This document shows positions 1 to 8,002 of a stretch of 27,880 bases of DNA, piece after piece. The notes under the pieces are model-generated. The model made no database searches and was not told the DNA's origin. It was given only the letters and a program-made list of their open reading frames with translations. The translations under genes and the position numbers were made by a program. Position 1 is the first letter of the stretch. Each line of letters begins with the position of its first letter. The DNA comes from an uncultured Eggerthella sp. (GTDB taxonomy: Bacteria; Actinomycetota; Coriobacteriia; Coriobacteriales; Eggerthellaceae): the NCBI GenBank assembly GCA_900547965.1, contig URJE01000012.1, positions 1-27,880 on the forward strand, written 5' to 3'.

Positions 1-2
1 CG

Positions 3-2807
3 CTCGCTTGTACAGCATTTAACGCTGACTTCGACGGTGACCAGATGGCTGTTCATGTACCGCTGGGTGCCGAGGCTCAGGCTGAAGCCCGCGTACTGAT
101 GCTTTCCGCTAACAACATCAAGTCGCCTGCACATGGTCGTCCGCTGACCGTTCCCACCCAGGACATGATCATCGGTATGTACTACCTCACCGCTGCCCGC
201 GATGGCTTCCCCGGTGAAGGTCGTGCATTCATCAATTTCGCAGATGCTCGCAACGCCTATGATGCCCGTGCTGAGGTTGACCTTCAGGCTAAGATCTGGG
301 TTCGCCTTCCGAAGGACACCCTGGTTGCAACCTCATTCGGCAAGTTCGATGAGTACAAGGCCGGTTCGCGTCTGCAGACCACCATCGGCCGAATCATCTT
401 CAATGGTGTGTTCCCGGACGATTATCCGTTCCTGAACTACCAGATGAACAAGAAGGAAATTGGCCGCATTGTAGAGGATGCTTGCAACCGCTACACCCTT
501 TCTGAAGTTGAGCCTATCCTCGACGGCTTGAAGGACACCGGTTTCCATTACGCCACCATCGCTGGTATTACCGTTTCCGTTTACGACGCAACGGTTCCTC
601 CCAGCAAGGACGCTATTCTTGCCGATGCCGACAACAAGGTTGCCGCTATCGAGGAAGACTACGAGATGGGTCTTATGAGCGCTGAAGAGCGTCATAAGCA
701 GGTTGTTGACATTTGGACCGAGGCTAACGAAGAGGTCGGCGAGGCAATGGCTGCCAACTTCGACAGCTTCAACCCGATCTTCATGATGGCCGACTCTGGT
801 GCTCGAGGTAACATCAAGCAGATTCGTCAGCTTGCTGGTATGCGTGGCCTGATGGCAGACACCAAGGGTGGCACGATCGACATTCCTGTTAAGTCGAACT
901 TCCGTGAGGGCCTTTCCGTTCTGGAATACTTCATTTCCACGCACGGTACTCGAAAGGGTATGGCTGACACCGCGCTGCGTACTGCAGACTCCGGTTACCT
1001 TACCCGTCGTCTGGTTGACGTTGCTCAGGACGTTATCGTTCGCGAAATCGACTGCGGTACTTCCGATGGCGTTCCTTACCCGATTCACAACGATAAGGGC
1101 GAGCTTGACGAGAACCTGGTTGGTCGTTGCGTTCTGGAAGACATCCAGGATGCCGAGGGCAACGTTATCGTTGCTGCGGGCGACTTCATCAACTCCATGG
1201 ATCAGGTTGCCGCCATGGATGCTGCTGGTCTCACCACCATCAACATCCGCACGGTTATGACCTGTCATGCAGAGCATGGCGTTTGCCAGAAGTGCTACGG
1301 TTGGGACCTTGCTACTGCACGTCCGGTTAACATCGGTACTGCTGTTGGCATTATTGCTGCACAGTCCATCGGTGAGCCCGGCACGCAGCTTACGATGCGT
1401 ACGTTCCATGCCGGCGGTGTTGCAGGTGAAGACATTACGCACGGTCTGCCTCGTGTTACCGAGCTTTTCGAGGCTCGCAAGCCTAAGGGCCAGGCTGTAC
1501 TTGCCGAAATCGCTGGTACCTTGCAGGTAACTGCCGACAAGGTGAACAAGACGCTTACCGTTCATGACCAGGAAGGCAACATCCGCGAATACGTGGTATC
1601 TGCTCGTGCAACGCTTTTGCCGGGCGTTACCGATGGTTGCGAGGTCGAAGTTGGCCAGCAGCTCACCAAGGGTTCTGTAAACCCCCACGACCTGCTTCGC
1701 CTTACCGATCCGAACACCACGCTTCGTTACATCGTTGCTCAGGTTCAGGACGTGTACGTGTCCCAGGGCGTAGACATCAACGACAAGCACATCGAGGTTA
1801 TTGCCCGCCAGATGCTGCGTAAGGTTGCTGTTCTCGATCCGGGCGATTCCGACTATCTGCCGGGCCGCCAGGTTAACCGCTTCGAATTCGAAGATGCGGC
1901 TAACGCTCTGGTTCTGGAAGGCAAGAATCCTCCGGTGGGTCAGCCTCTGCTGCTCGGCATCACCAAGGCTTCGTTGGCAACCGATTCGTTCCTGTCTGCT
2001 GCATCGTTCCAGGAAACCACCAAGGTTCTCACCGATGCTGCCATCGAGGGCAAGGTTGATACCCTGCAGGGCCTGAAGGAAAACGTTATTATCGGTAAGC
2101 CTATCCCGGCTGGTACTGGCCTCAAGCGTTATCACGACGTGGGTCTTACCTACCGTGGTGTGGCTGTTGACAAGGTTGACTCCGACCGTCTGCCCGATTC
2201 CGCTCCTGAGGCGCTTCGTGAGATCGAAGAGCTGCTGCCTCAGCCGCAGGATTGGTCGCTTGATGGCGATGGTTACCTGGGTGCGGGCTCCGACTATGCA
2301 AGCTACTTTGCTTCCATCACGTCGGGCTACCGTGGCAACAACCTCTCTGATGAGGATGCTCGTCTGTATATCTACGACGACCTGGGTGTATCGCAGCGTT
2401 GGGCCAACAAGTTCTCTGAGGCTGGTATCGAAACCGTGGCCGACCTGGTTGGTCACACCGAAGATGACCTGCTTCGCATCGAGGGCATTGGCACCAAGGC
2501 TATCGAAGAGCTGAAGGAAGGCCTTGAAAAGCATGGCTTGTCTCATGTGATCGAAGACGATCTGAACGCTTCTCGCGACGACATGAGCCAGCTGCTTGAC
2601 ATGGTGTTCTCTCCCGATGACACCGTGCTCATCGGTGGCGACCAGCCCGCAACCTTCAGCACTGAAGGCGAGGACATGCTGGGCGAGGCTCTGCCCCCGC
2701 GCTCCTATCAGCGCAACCTGGAAGAGCTCGACGCTCTGTTGGGCGCCAACGACCTTGGCTTCCACAGCACGGATGCTGATTCCGACTCCTCTTCGGACGA
2801 AGAATAA
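3..2807 (+). CDS. rpoC: RNA polymerase subunit beta' (RpoC), 3' part, with C-terminal extension
   Basis: This is the C-terminal 934 residues of the beta' subunit; the gene starts before the window and is in frame from base 3. The catalytic magnesium-binding motif NADFDGDQMAVH is at residues 7-18. The cysteine cluster CHAEHGVCQKC near base 1262 matches the second zinc site, and the trigger-loop/bridge region follows (IIAAQSIGEPGTQLTMRTFH, near 1350). The usual end of beta' is visible as IIGKPIPAGTGL (near 2089-2124). About 225 further residues follow, holding a helix-hairpin-helix segment at about 2376-2545 that resembles the alpha-subunit C-terminal domain, then an acidic Ser/Asp tail. The protein forms the core polymerase with alpha and beta; rpoB would be expected just upstream. 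Identity is certain. The role of the extension is inference. Confidence 0.98.
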   Translation, partial: LACTAFNADFDGDQMAVHVPLGAEAQAEARVLMLSANNIKSPAHGRPLTVPTQDMIIGMYYLTAARDGFPGEGRAFINFADARNAYDARAEVDLQAKIWVRLPKDTLVATSFGKFDEYKAGSRLQTTIGRIIFNGVFPDDYPFLNYQMNKKEIGRIVEDACNRYTLSEVEPILDGLKDTGFHYATIAGITVSVYDATVPPSKDAILADADNKVAAIEEDYEMGLMSAEERHKQVVDIWTEANEEVGEAMAANFDSFNPIFMMADSGARGNIKQIRQLAGMRGLMADTKGGTIDIPVKSNFREGLSVLEYFISTHGTRKGMADTALRTADSGYLTRRLVDVAQDVIVREIDCGTSDGVPYPIHNDKGELDENLVGRCVLEDIQDAEGNVIVAAGDFINSMDQVAAMDAAGLTTINIRTVMTCHAEHGVCQKCYGWDLATARPVNIGTAVGIIAAQSIGEPGTQLTMRTFHAGGVAGEDITHGLPRVTELFEARKPKGQAVLAEIAGTLQVTADKVNKTLTVHDQEGNIREYVVSARATLLPGVTDGCEVEVGQQLTKGSVNPHDLLRLTDPNTTLRYIVAQVQDVYVSQGVDINDKHIEVIARQMLRKVAVLDPGDSDYLPGRQVNRFEFEDAANALVLEGKNPPVGQPLLLGITKASLATDSFLSAASFQETTKVLTDAAIEGKVDTLQGLKENVIIGKPIPAGTGLKRYHDVGLTYRGVAVDKVDSDRLPDSAPEALREIEELLPQPQDWSLDGDGYLGAGSDYASYFASITSGYRGNNLSDEDARLYIYDDLGVSQRWANKFSEAGIETVADLVGHTEDDLLRIEGIGTKAIEELKEGLEKHGLSHVIEDDLNASRDDMSQLLDMVFSPDDTVLIGGDQPATFSTEGEDMLGEALPPRSYQRNLEELDALLGANDLGFHSTDADSDSSSDEE

Positions 2808-2830
2808 TCCGACCGAAAGCTAATCGCTTC

Positions 2831-2866
2831 AAAGGCGCGTTCCCTGAATGGGACGCGCCTTTTTTG
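2831..2866 (+). terminator. Intrinsic terminator after rpoC
   Basis: A GC-rich hairpin has arms GGCGCGTTCC and GGGACGCGCC around a short loop and is followed by a run of six T. It sits 24 bases after the rpoC stop codon and should end the rpoB-rpoC transcript. Confidence 0.92.
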
Positions 2867-2884
2867 TTGCTTTGGAGAAGGCTT

Positions 2885-2900
2885 CTTTAGTGCACTAAAG
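2885..2900. promoter_or_regulatory. Perfect 16-bp palindrome upstream of hisE
   Basis: CTTTAGTGCACTAAAG is a perfect inverted repeat with no loop, 67 bases before the hisE start. A possible -10 (TTATTC, near 2928) follows it, so it is placed like an operator. No regulator can be named. Confidence 0.4.
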
Positions 2901-2966
2901 CGCCAAGCGGTATCTGCATTTAGAGTGTTATTCTGGTACTCGCAAAAAGTTGAAAGGGAGCAAACG

Positions 2967-3401
2967 ATGCCCAATACCAAAACGTATCTTTCCAACGACC
3001 GCACCCCTCCGCAAAGCCAAATTGGCGCATCGCTGGAATCGTTGGCGTACACCATCCACGAGCGCCGCAATGCGGGCGATGAAAGCTACACGCATCGTTT
3101 GCTTACGGGTGATATCGATACGCTTTTGAAGAAGGTTGCCGAAGAAGCGCATGAGGCCACGCTTGCGGCAAAGGACGTTGTGTACAACGAGGGCGACGAC
3201 GCACAGGTTAACCACCTGCGCTATGAAGCAGCCGATGTGGTGTATCACCTTATGGTTTTGCTGGAGCGTTGTGGTATCGGCCTTGATGAATTCGCAGCCG
3301 AGCTCAATACCCGTATGACCAAAGAAGAAATCGAGGAACGTGGTGGCGTAGTGTTGCTGAAGCCTGAGTACGTAAACCGCGGTAACCACGTGGAAAAATA
3401 G
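2967..3401 (+). CDS. hisE: Phosphoribosyl-ATP pyrophosphatase (HisE)
   Basis: HisE hydrolyses phosphoribosyl-ATP to phosphoribosyl-AMP and pyrophosphate, the second step of histidine synthesis, in the cytoplasm. The 144-residue product has the all-alpha MazG-like fold signature: LLKKVAEEAHEATLAAKD, with the metal-binding glutamates of an EExxE-type motif, followed by LRYEAADVVYHLMVLLERCG. The ATG at 2967 is preferred over an in-frame TTG at 2925 because AAAGGGAG lies just before it (2953-2960). Other his genes are not adjacent, so this is a stand-alone hisE between the rpoC terminator and a convergent methyltransferase gene. Confidence 0.93.
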   Translation: MPNTKTYLSNDRTPPQSQIGASLESLAYTIHERRNAGDESYTHRLLTGDIDTLLKKVAEEAHEATLAAKDVVYNEGDDAQVNHLRYEAADVVYHLMVLLERCGIGLDEFAAELNTRMTKEEIEERGGVVLLKPEYVNRGNHVEK

Positions 3402-3472
3402 GACCAGGTACCAGATTCCCGCATTGGGAGCTGGAGTCTGGGAGCATAGGGACGGGTGTCGTTTTCTTGTTT

Positions 3473-3524
3473 AAAAGGCAGAGCCTCGCTTGCGTGATTT
3501 GTCGCAAGCGAGGCTCTGCCTTTT
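3473..3524. terminator. Bidirectional terminator between hisE and the SpoU methyltransferase gene
   Basis: A long hairpin has arms GGCAGAGCCTCGCTTGCG and CGCAAGCGAGGCTCTGCC around an 8-base loop. It is flanked by AAAA on the left and TTTT on the right, so it can terminate transcription from both converging genes. Confidence 0.88.
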
Positions 3525-3599
3525 GTTGGATGGTAAAACGGCACCTGCTCTTGCATTCCCGGCACGCCGTGCTTGAGCGGAACCGGGCACCGTTCCTCA

Positions 3600-4472
3600 T
3601 CAGAGATACTGGCCGCGGACTTCCCAAAAGGCAACAGCGCTGGCAGCGGCCACATTGAGCGAATCAACCTGATGTGCCATAGGGATCTTCACAGTGTAGT
3701 TGCAATTGGCAATAGTGGACGGCGCCAGGCCATCGCCTTCGGTTCCCAGGACAAGTGCAAGCTTTTTGGCTCCTGCGATCTGATCATTCTGAAGTGTGAC
3801 GGAATCGTCTTCCAGTGCCAGGGCTGCAACGGTGAATCCGAGCTGGTTCAGCAGCGGCACTCCCTCTTCTGCCCAATTGCGCTCAGTTCCGATGCGGGTC
3901 CACGGCACCTGGAACACGGTTCCCATGGAAACGCGGTTGGCGCGGCGATAGAACGGGTCGTGGCACCCGGGTGTAACCAGTACGGCGTCCATGCCCAACG
4001 CGGCGGCCGAACGGAATATCGCACCGATATTGGTGAAGTTCGTCACATCTTCCAAGATGGCAATGCGCGTTGCGTCTTTGAGCATGGTGGCAACATCGGG
4101 CAAGATGGGTCGATGGAATGCCGCAAGGGGACCACGAGTGCGCTCATAGCCGGTCAGCTCGAAAACCTGTTGGTGCGTGCCGACGAACAGGGGAGTGGCT
4201 GGTGCTGCAACATCGATACGATCAAATAATTCTTCGCACGCAGGAGCCCAGCGCTTATCGGTTAGCAGGGCAAAAGGGGTAAGTCCTGCATCCATAGCCC
4301 TATCGATAACGTTGCGCGATTCGGCAATGAATAAGCCCTCGTCGGACACATCGCTGCCTGTTGCAAGGCGAAGGCCCACCAGTTGTTTGGGGTCGCGCAG
4401 CTCGGAATCGGTCATGCTGGAAAATACGCGTAAACGGGCATCGTCTAAGTTGGTGAGCTCGATAAGGGGCAT
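3600..4472 (-). CDS. TrmH/SpoU-family RNA 2'-O-methyltransferase
   Basis: The 290-residue protein belongs to the SPOUT superfamily, which transfers methyl from S-adenosylmethionine to a ribose 2'-OH in tRNA or rRNA. The three family motifs appear in order in the C-terminal half: NFTNIGAIFRSAAALGMDAV (motif 1), LALVLGTEGDGL (motif 2) and IPMAHQVDSLNVAAASAVAF (motif 3, with the conserved Ser-Leu-Asn-Val and the trefoil knot). The N-terminal part (DEGLFIAESRNVIDRAMDAG) is a typical substrate-binding domain. The start ATG is preceded by AAAGGA on the minus strand. The substrate nucleotide cannot be told from sequence. The gene converges on hisE and diverges from yebC. Confidence 0.92.
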   Translation of the reverse strand: MPLIELTNLDDARLRVFSSMTDSELRDPKQLVGLRLATGSDVSDEGLFIAESRNVIDRAMDAGLTPFALLTDKRWAPACEELFDRIDVAAPATPLFVGTHQQVFELTGYERTRGPLAAFHRPILPDVATMLKDATRIAILEDVTNFTNIGAIFRSAAALGMDAVLVTPGCHDPFYRRANRVSMGTVFQVPWTRIGTERNWAEEGVPLLNQLGFTVAALALEDDSVTLQNDQIAGAKKLALVLGTEGDGLAPSTIANCNYTVKIPMAHQVDSLNVAAASAVAFWEVRGQYL

Positions 4473-4533
4473 GTCGTTCCTTTGCTGTTGCGGGGTTAAT
4501 CCGAATTATACGTTGAGGGGATTTTAACTCCGA

Positions 4534-4572
4534 AGTGCTTGTCAAGCACTAATTAGGTGATTGTGCTAAAAT
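4534..4572 (+). promoter_or_regulatory. Palindrome and extended -10 promoter upstream of yebC
   Basis: AGTGCTTG-T-CAAGCACT (4534-4550) is a perfect 17-bp palindrome. It is followed by an extended -10, TGCTAAAAT (4564-4572). The -10 is about 37 bases before the yebC start. The palindrome overlaps the -35 area, as expected of a repressor site; the regulator is unknown. Confidence 0.5.
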
Positions 4573-4608
4573 ATCGGGTCGGAATATCACCCACGGAAAG
4601 GTACATAT

Positions 4609-5409
4609 ATGTCAGGGCATTCAAAATGGGCAACCACCAAGCATCGTAAGGCAGCTCAGGACGCAAAGCGCTCCGCGCTGTTCTCCAAGCTTTCCCGTAA
4701 CATTACCGTTGCGGCGAAGGAAGGCGGCGACCCGAACCCTGAAAACAACGCTTCCCTGGCAGCTGCTATCGATAAGGCAAAGAGCTATTCCTTGCCTAAG
4801 GACAAAATCAAGACCGCTATCGATAAGGCTTTTGGTTCCGGCAAAGACGCTGCCAACTACGAAACGGTTGTGTACGAGGGCTATGGCCCCTGTGGTGTTG
4901 CTATCTACTGCGACGCTCTGACCGACAACCGCAACCGCACCGCTGCTGATGTTCGTGCTGCCTTCAATCATCATGGTGGCAACCTGGGCACTTCCGGCTC
5001 TGTTGCTTTCCAGTTCGAAAAGAAGGGCCAGATCCTGGTAGAAAAGGTTATCAAGTCCGAGCAGAAGAAGGTCGCCGACAAGGAAAACGCTGTCGATGAA
5101 GACGAATTCATGATGGCTGTTGCCGAGGCTGGCGGTTCCGATTACGAAGACGCTGGCGATGAGTGGATCGTGTACACCGCTCCCACCGATCTGATGACGG
5201 TTAAGAAGGGTCTGGAAGAGCAGGGCATCGAAGTTAAGGGTGCGGAATTCATCATGGAGCCCACCACGCCTACCGAGGTTACCGTTGCCGATGCAAAGAA
5301 GGTTATGCGCCTGGTAGACCGTCTGGAAGAGCTCGAAGACCTTCAGAACGTATATCACACCATGGACATCACCGACGAAATCGCTGCTGCCCTCGACGAA
5401 GAGGAATAA
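4609..5409 (+). CDS. yebC: YebC/PmpR-family protein
   Basis: The product is 266 residues and opens with the family hallmark MSGHSKWATTKHRKAAQDAK, followed by LFSKLSRNITVAAKEGG and the conserved PKDKIKTAIDKAFG. Members were annotated as transcriptional regulators; more recent work links them to relief of ribosome stalling at proline-rich stretches. The length is slightly above the common 240-250 because of a lysine/glutamate-rich insertion (EQKKVADKENAVDEDE) before the last domain. The start follows GGAAAGG (4596-4602). It is a single-gene unit with its own promoter and a terminator at 5489-5525. Confidence 0.95.
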   Translation: MSGHSKWATTKHRKAAQDAKRSALFSKLSRNITVAAKEGGDPNPENNASLAAAIDKAKSYSLPKDKIKTAIDKAFGSGKDAANYETVVYEGYGPCGVAIYCDALTDNRNRTAADVRAAFNHHGGNLGTSGSVAFQFEKKGQILVEKVIKSEQKKVADKENAVDEDEFMMAVAEAGGSDYEDAGDEWIVYTAPTDLMTVKKGLEEQGIEVKGAEFIMEPTTPTEVTVADAKKVMRLVDRLEELEDLQNVYHTMDITDEIAAALDEEE

Positions 5410-5488
5410 GCGATTCGCGTATCCGAAAAGGGACTCCTTTAGTTCCATTTTCAACATTCAACAGGCGTTACTTGGTAACGTTACCGTA

Positions 5489-5525
5489 AAAAGAAAGGCT
5501 GCTTTGTGCAGCCTTTCTTTCTTTT
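5489..5525 (+). terminator. Intrinsic terminator after yebC
   Basis: The hairpin AAAGAAAGGCTGC / GCAGCCTTTCTTT with a short loop is followed by CTTTT. It lies about 80 bases after the yebC stop. Confidence 0.9.
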
Positions 5526-5555
5526 AATCAAGGGTCTATTTCGGACTGGTGCCTG

Positions 5556-5564
5556 TGGTATAGT
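5556..5564 (+). promoter_or_regulatory. Extended -10 promoter for the DivIC-like gene
   Basis: TGGTATAGT is an extended -10 (TG-n-TATAGT) 66 bases before the next start codon and just after the yebC terminator. The -35 region is weak, as is common with extended -10 promoters. Confidence 0.5.
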
Positions 5565-5630
5565 AAGTGAACTTCAAAGCATTAAACGCACTACTTAACC
5601 ACACCACGATGCTCAAGGGGTCTTCTTTTC

Positions 5631-6794
5631 GTGACGCGACAAGCGAACATTCTTTCGTTCGATGAGGTGAAAGCCCGCGAGGCTTCGCTTCCGCGTACCG
5701 TTTCACCCTCCTCTTCTTCCCGTAGAGCCTACGAGGCTCATCGAAATGCTGAAGAGGGCGCGGCTCGTCGTACTTCCTCTCGCTCAAACACCCCTCGTGT
5801 TTCCAGCGCGCGTTCTTACCGTGAGGCGTCGGCATCTCGTTTTGCCGAAAGCAACTATGCCCAGCTGCAGCGCCCTTCTCGGGAGCGCTCCTCTATGCGT
5901 GGGTACGATGACCTCAACCTCAATCACAGCGCTCAACGTGCTGGTCGTGGTTATTCCTCGTCTGTTTCCGCGGGCGACCGTCGTTATTCTTCAGCTCGCG
6001 CTCAGGCTCGTAGGGGCTATCAGTCCCAGGCGTCTTCTGGTTATGCTGCTTCCCGCAGTGATGCCGCACGTGGCGCTCGTTCTCGTCGCATAGACGATGC
6101 GTCTGCGGAAGGCGAAGAGCACGTAGCAGCTCGTCGTTCGGCACAGCGCAAACAGAACGAGAGCTTCTCTCGCGAGATCCGTAAGCGTTTCCGAGCTGCA
6201 AAGGCCGATCGTGAATTCGACCGCACTATCGGAGCTCGCGAAAGGGCTCGTGCGCGTGCGGAGCAGCAAGAGCAAGGTAGCCGCGCCGCCGTATACGATA
6301 TGCGAATGGGATCAACCCAGCGTAAGTCGGTGCGCAGCATGGCCGAAGGCGAAAGCGGTAAGCATGGTTTTTCGCTACCGTTTGCCATGCCTTTTACGGG
6401 GTCTATTTCCGCATGGGCAACACGCGGCATCGTTTCGCTTATTGCCGTTGTGTTTGCGGTAACCATGCTCTATTTCCCTTGCCAGAACTACTACAACGAA
6501 ACGCGTCAGTTGCAGCAGCTTCAAGCTGAATACGATGCGCTTCAGGAATACAATACCCAGATGCAAAATCAGGTAGATTACCTCAATACCGATGAAGGCA
6601 TTGAAGATTATGCCCGCTCTGAGTTGGGATGGATTCGCCCAGGTGAACATGTTGTTTCGGTAGAAGGAGTAACCCCTTCAACTGACACTTCGCGCTCAAA
6701 CGATCGCGTCTATGCCATTCCTGCTGGTAGCGTGGCAGCTCCCGACACGTGGTATTCCGGCTTTTTGGATGTGATCTTTGGCTATGGCCACTAA
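5631..6794 (+). CDS. Septum-formation initiator (FtsB/FtsL/DivIC-like) with long disordered N-terminus
   Basis: The 387-residue protein is probably a single-pass membrane component of the divisome. Residues 1 to about 255 are very rich in Ser, Arg and Ala, with little predicted structure. One transmembrane helix follows (GIVSLIAVVFAVTMLYF, about residues 267-283). A short coiled coil comes next (NETRQLQQLQAEYDALQEY), then the DivIC-like tail with EGIEDYARSELGWIRPGEHV. FtsB and DivIC are usually near 100-150 residues, so the cytoplasmic extension is the oddity. The start is GTG at 5631 after AAGGGG. The end overlaps the following phosphatase gene, so the two are likely co-transcribed. Confidence 0.85.
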   Translation: MTRQANILSFDEVKAREASLPRTVSPSSSSRRAYEAHRNAEEGAARRTSSRSNTPRVSSARSYREASASRFAESNYAQLQRPSRERSSMRGYDDLNLNHSAQRAGRGYSSSVSAGDRRYSSARAQARRGYQSQASSGYAASRSDAARGARSRRIDDASAEGEEHVAARRSAQRKQNESFSREIRKRFRAAKADREFDRTIGARERARARAEQQEQGSRAAVYDMRMGSTQRKSVRSMAEGESGKHGFSLPFAMPFTGSISAWATRGIVSLIAVVFAVTMLYFPCQNYYNETRQLQQLQAEYDALQEYNTQMQNQVDYLNTDEGIEDYARSELGWIRPGEHVVSVEGVTPSTDTSRSNDRVYAIPAGSVAAPDTWYSGFLDVIFGYGH

Positions 6795-7737
6795 TTCAAA
6801 ACGTATTGCAGCTTTTGACATCGGCACGGTAACGTGCCGATTGTTGTTGGCGGAGGTTCAAAATGGCGCGCTTCACGAGCTTGAGCGCCGTTGCGTTATA
6901 ACGAATCTTGGTGTTGGTGTCGATAAAACGGGCGTCCTTCAGGAGGATGCCATTCAGCGTGTTGTTGCGCAAATTGGCGAATACGTCGAAATCGTGAACA
7001 GCTATCGCGATGTCCAGTACCCTGAGATTCCTATTGTTGCAGTTGCTACCAGCGCTTCGCGTGACGCCAAGAATTCCGACATTTTGGTAGGGAAGTTGCG
7101 CGAGTTGGGCGTAGAGCTTTCCGTTATCGAAGGCGAACGCGAGGCTGCTCTTTCATTTTGTGGTGCTTCGCGCGGGCACGAAGGCGAAAACCTTCTGGTT
7201 GCCGATATCGGTGGCGGCTCCACCGAAGTGGTGCTGGGCGTTGGCGGCGAAGCTCCTAAGTTGGCACATTCGTTCAACGTTGGGTGCCGCCGCATGACGG
7301 AGCGCTTCTATGTTTCCGATCCTCCGGCCGAACCTGAATTGACGCAGGCTCGCGCTTGGGTCCGGCACGAATTCAAGTCCTTTTTCGAACATGCGAAAAA
7401 CGAGGGGATTGCGATCGACCGTATTGTCGCGGTGGCAGGCACGGCAACCAGCGTTGTTTCCATGGACAAGAAGATGGAAGTGTACGATTCCGCTTTGGTC
7501 GATGGCGTTACGGTTCCAGGTGAAACCCTGAACAACCTGTACTGCCGGCTATCCAGCATGCCCTTGGCCGACCGCAAGCACGTAGTAGGTCTCCAACCCG
7601 AACGTGCTTCGGTTATTGTTGCCGGCTTGGGCATTTTGCTTGAAGTGCTTGCGGCCGCCGATTGCAAATCCTTCATAGTTAGCGAATCAGATATTCTTCA
7701 AGGTTTGATCCTTGGCGCCTATGAACAGGGAAAATAA
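6784..7737 (+). CDS. Ppx/GppA-family phosphatase (exopolyphosphatase-like)
   Basis: The 317-residue protein has the ASKHA nucleotide-binding fold of exopolyphosphatase and guanosine pentaphosphate phosphatase. The phosphate 1 loop AAFDIGTVTCRLLLAEV is at the N-terminus, IPIVAVATSASRDAKN precedes the catalytic region with the general-base glutamate in EGEREAALSF, and the second phosphate loop is VADIGGGSTEVVLG. It is the short form, without the C-terminal HD-like domains of long Ppx proteins. The ATG at 6784 lies inside the end of the upstream division gene; an in-frame TTG at 6778 is the alternative. Whether it cleaves polyphosphate or pppGpp cannot be decided from sequence. Confidence 0.9.
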   Translation: MATNSKRIAAFDIGTVTCRLLLAEVQNGALHELERRCVITNLGVGVDKTGVLQEDAIQRVVAQIGEYVEIVNSYRDVQYPEIPIVAVATSASRDAKNSDILVGKLRELGVELSVIEGEREAALSFCGASRGHEGENLLVADIGGGSTEVVLGVGGEAPKLAHSFNVGCRRMTERFYVSDPPAEPELTQARAWVRHEFKSFFEHAKNEGIAIDRIVAVAGTATSVVSMDKKMEVYDSALVDGVTVPGETLNNLYCRLSSMPLADRKHVVGLQPERASVIVAGLGILLEVLAAADCKSFIVSESDILQGLILGAYEQGK

Positions 7738-7820
7738 ACAAATCTTACGTATCGGCTAAGGTTTGTTCGCCGAGGAGCTTTCATGGGAATAATCCTCAAC
7801 CGTGCGTTGGGGGTTATTTT

Positions 7821-7829
7821 TGCTATGAT
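7821..7829 (+). promoter_or_regulatory. Extended -10 promoter for tRNA-Leu
   Basis: TGCTATGAT is an extended -10 about 29 bases before the mature 5' end of tRNA-Leu, a typical spacing for a short pre-tRNA leader. Confidence 0.6.
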
Positions 7830-7857
7830 GGTAACGCTTGCTCGTCAGGGGCAACAC

Positions 7858-7942
7858 GGGAGCGTGGTGGAATTGGCATACACAGCGGACTTAAAATCCG
7901 CCACCTTCGGGTTTGTGGGTTCGAGTCCCACCGCTCCTACCA
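7858..7942 (+). tRNA. tRNA-Leu (anticodon UAA)
   Basis: A class II tRNA of 85 nt. The acceptor arms are GGGAGCG and CGCTCCT, with one G-U at the first pair. The anticodon stem is GCGGA/TCCGC with loop CTTAAAA, giving anticodon TAA. The long variable arm is ACC-TTCG-GGT. The T arm is GTGGG-TTCGAGT-CCCAC. The discriminator is A and CCA is encoded. The long variable arm and anticodon agree on leucine. Confidence 0.97.
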
Positions 7943-8002
7943 GTTCTGAATTCAGCAGTGCTCCGTTTTAGTGGGCACTCGGTTATAACGAAAGCGTTGA
8001 AG

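Noticed and set aside
333..2765. 810-codon open frame antisense to rpoC
   Set aside because: It is the exact shadow of a conserved gene with strongly biased codons. It matches no family and has no ribosome site.
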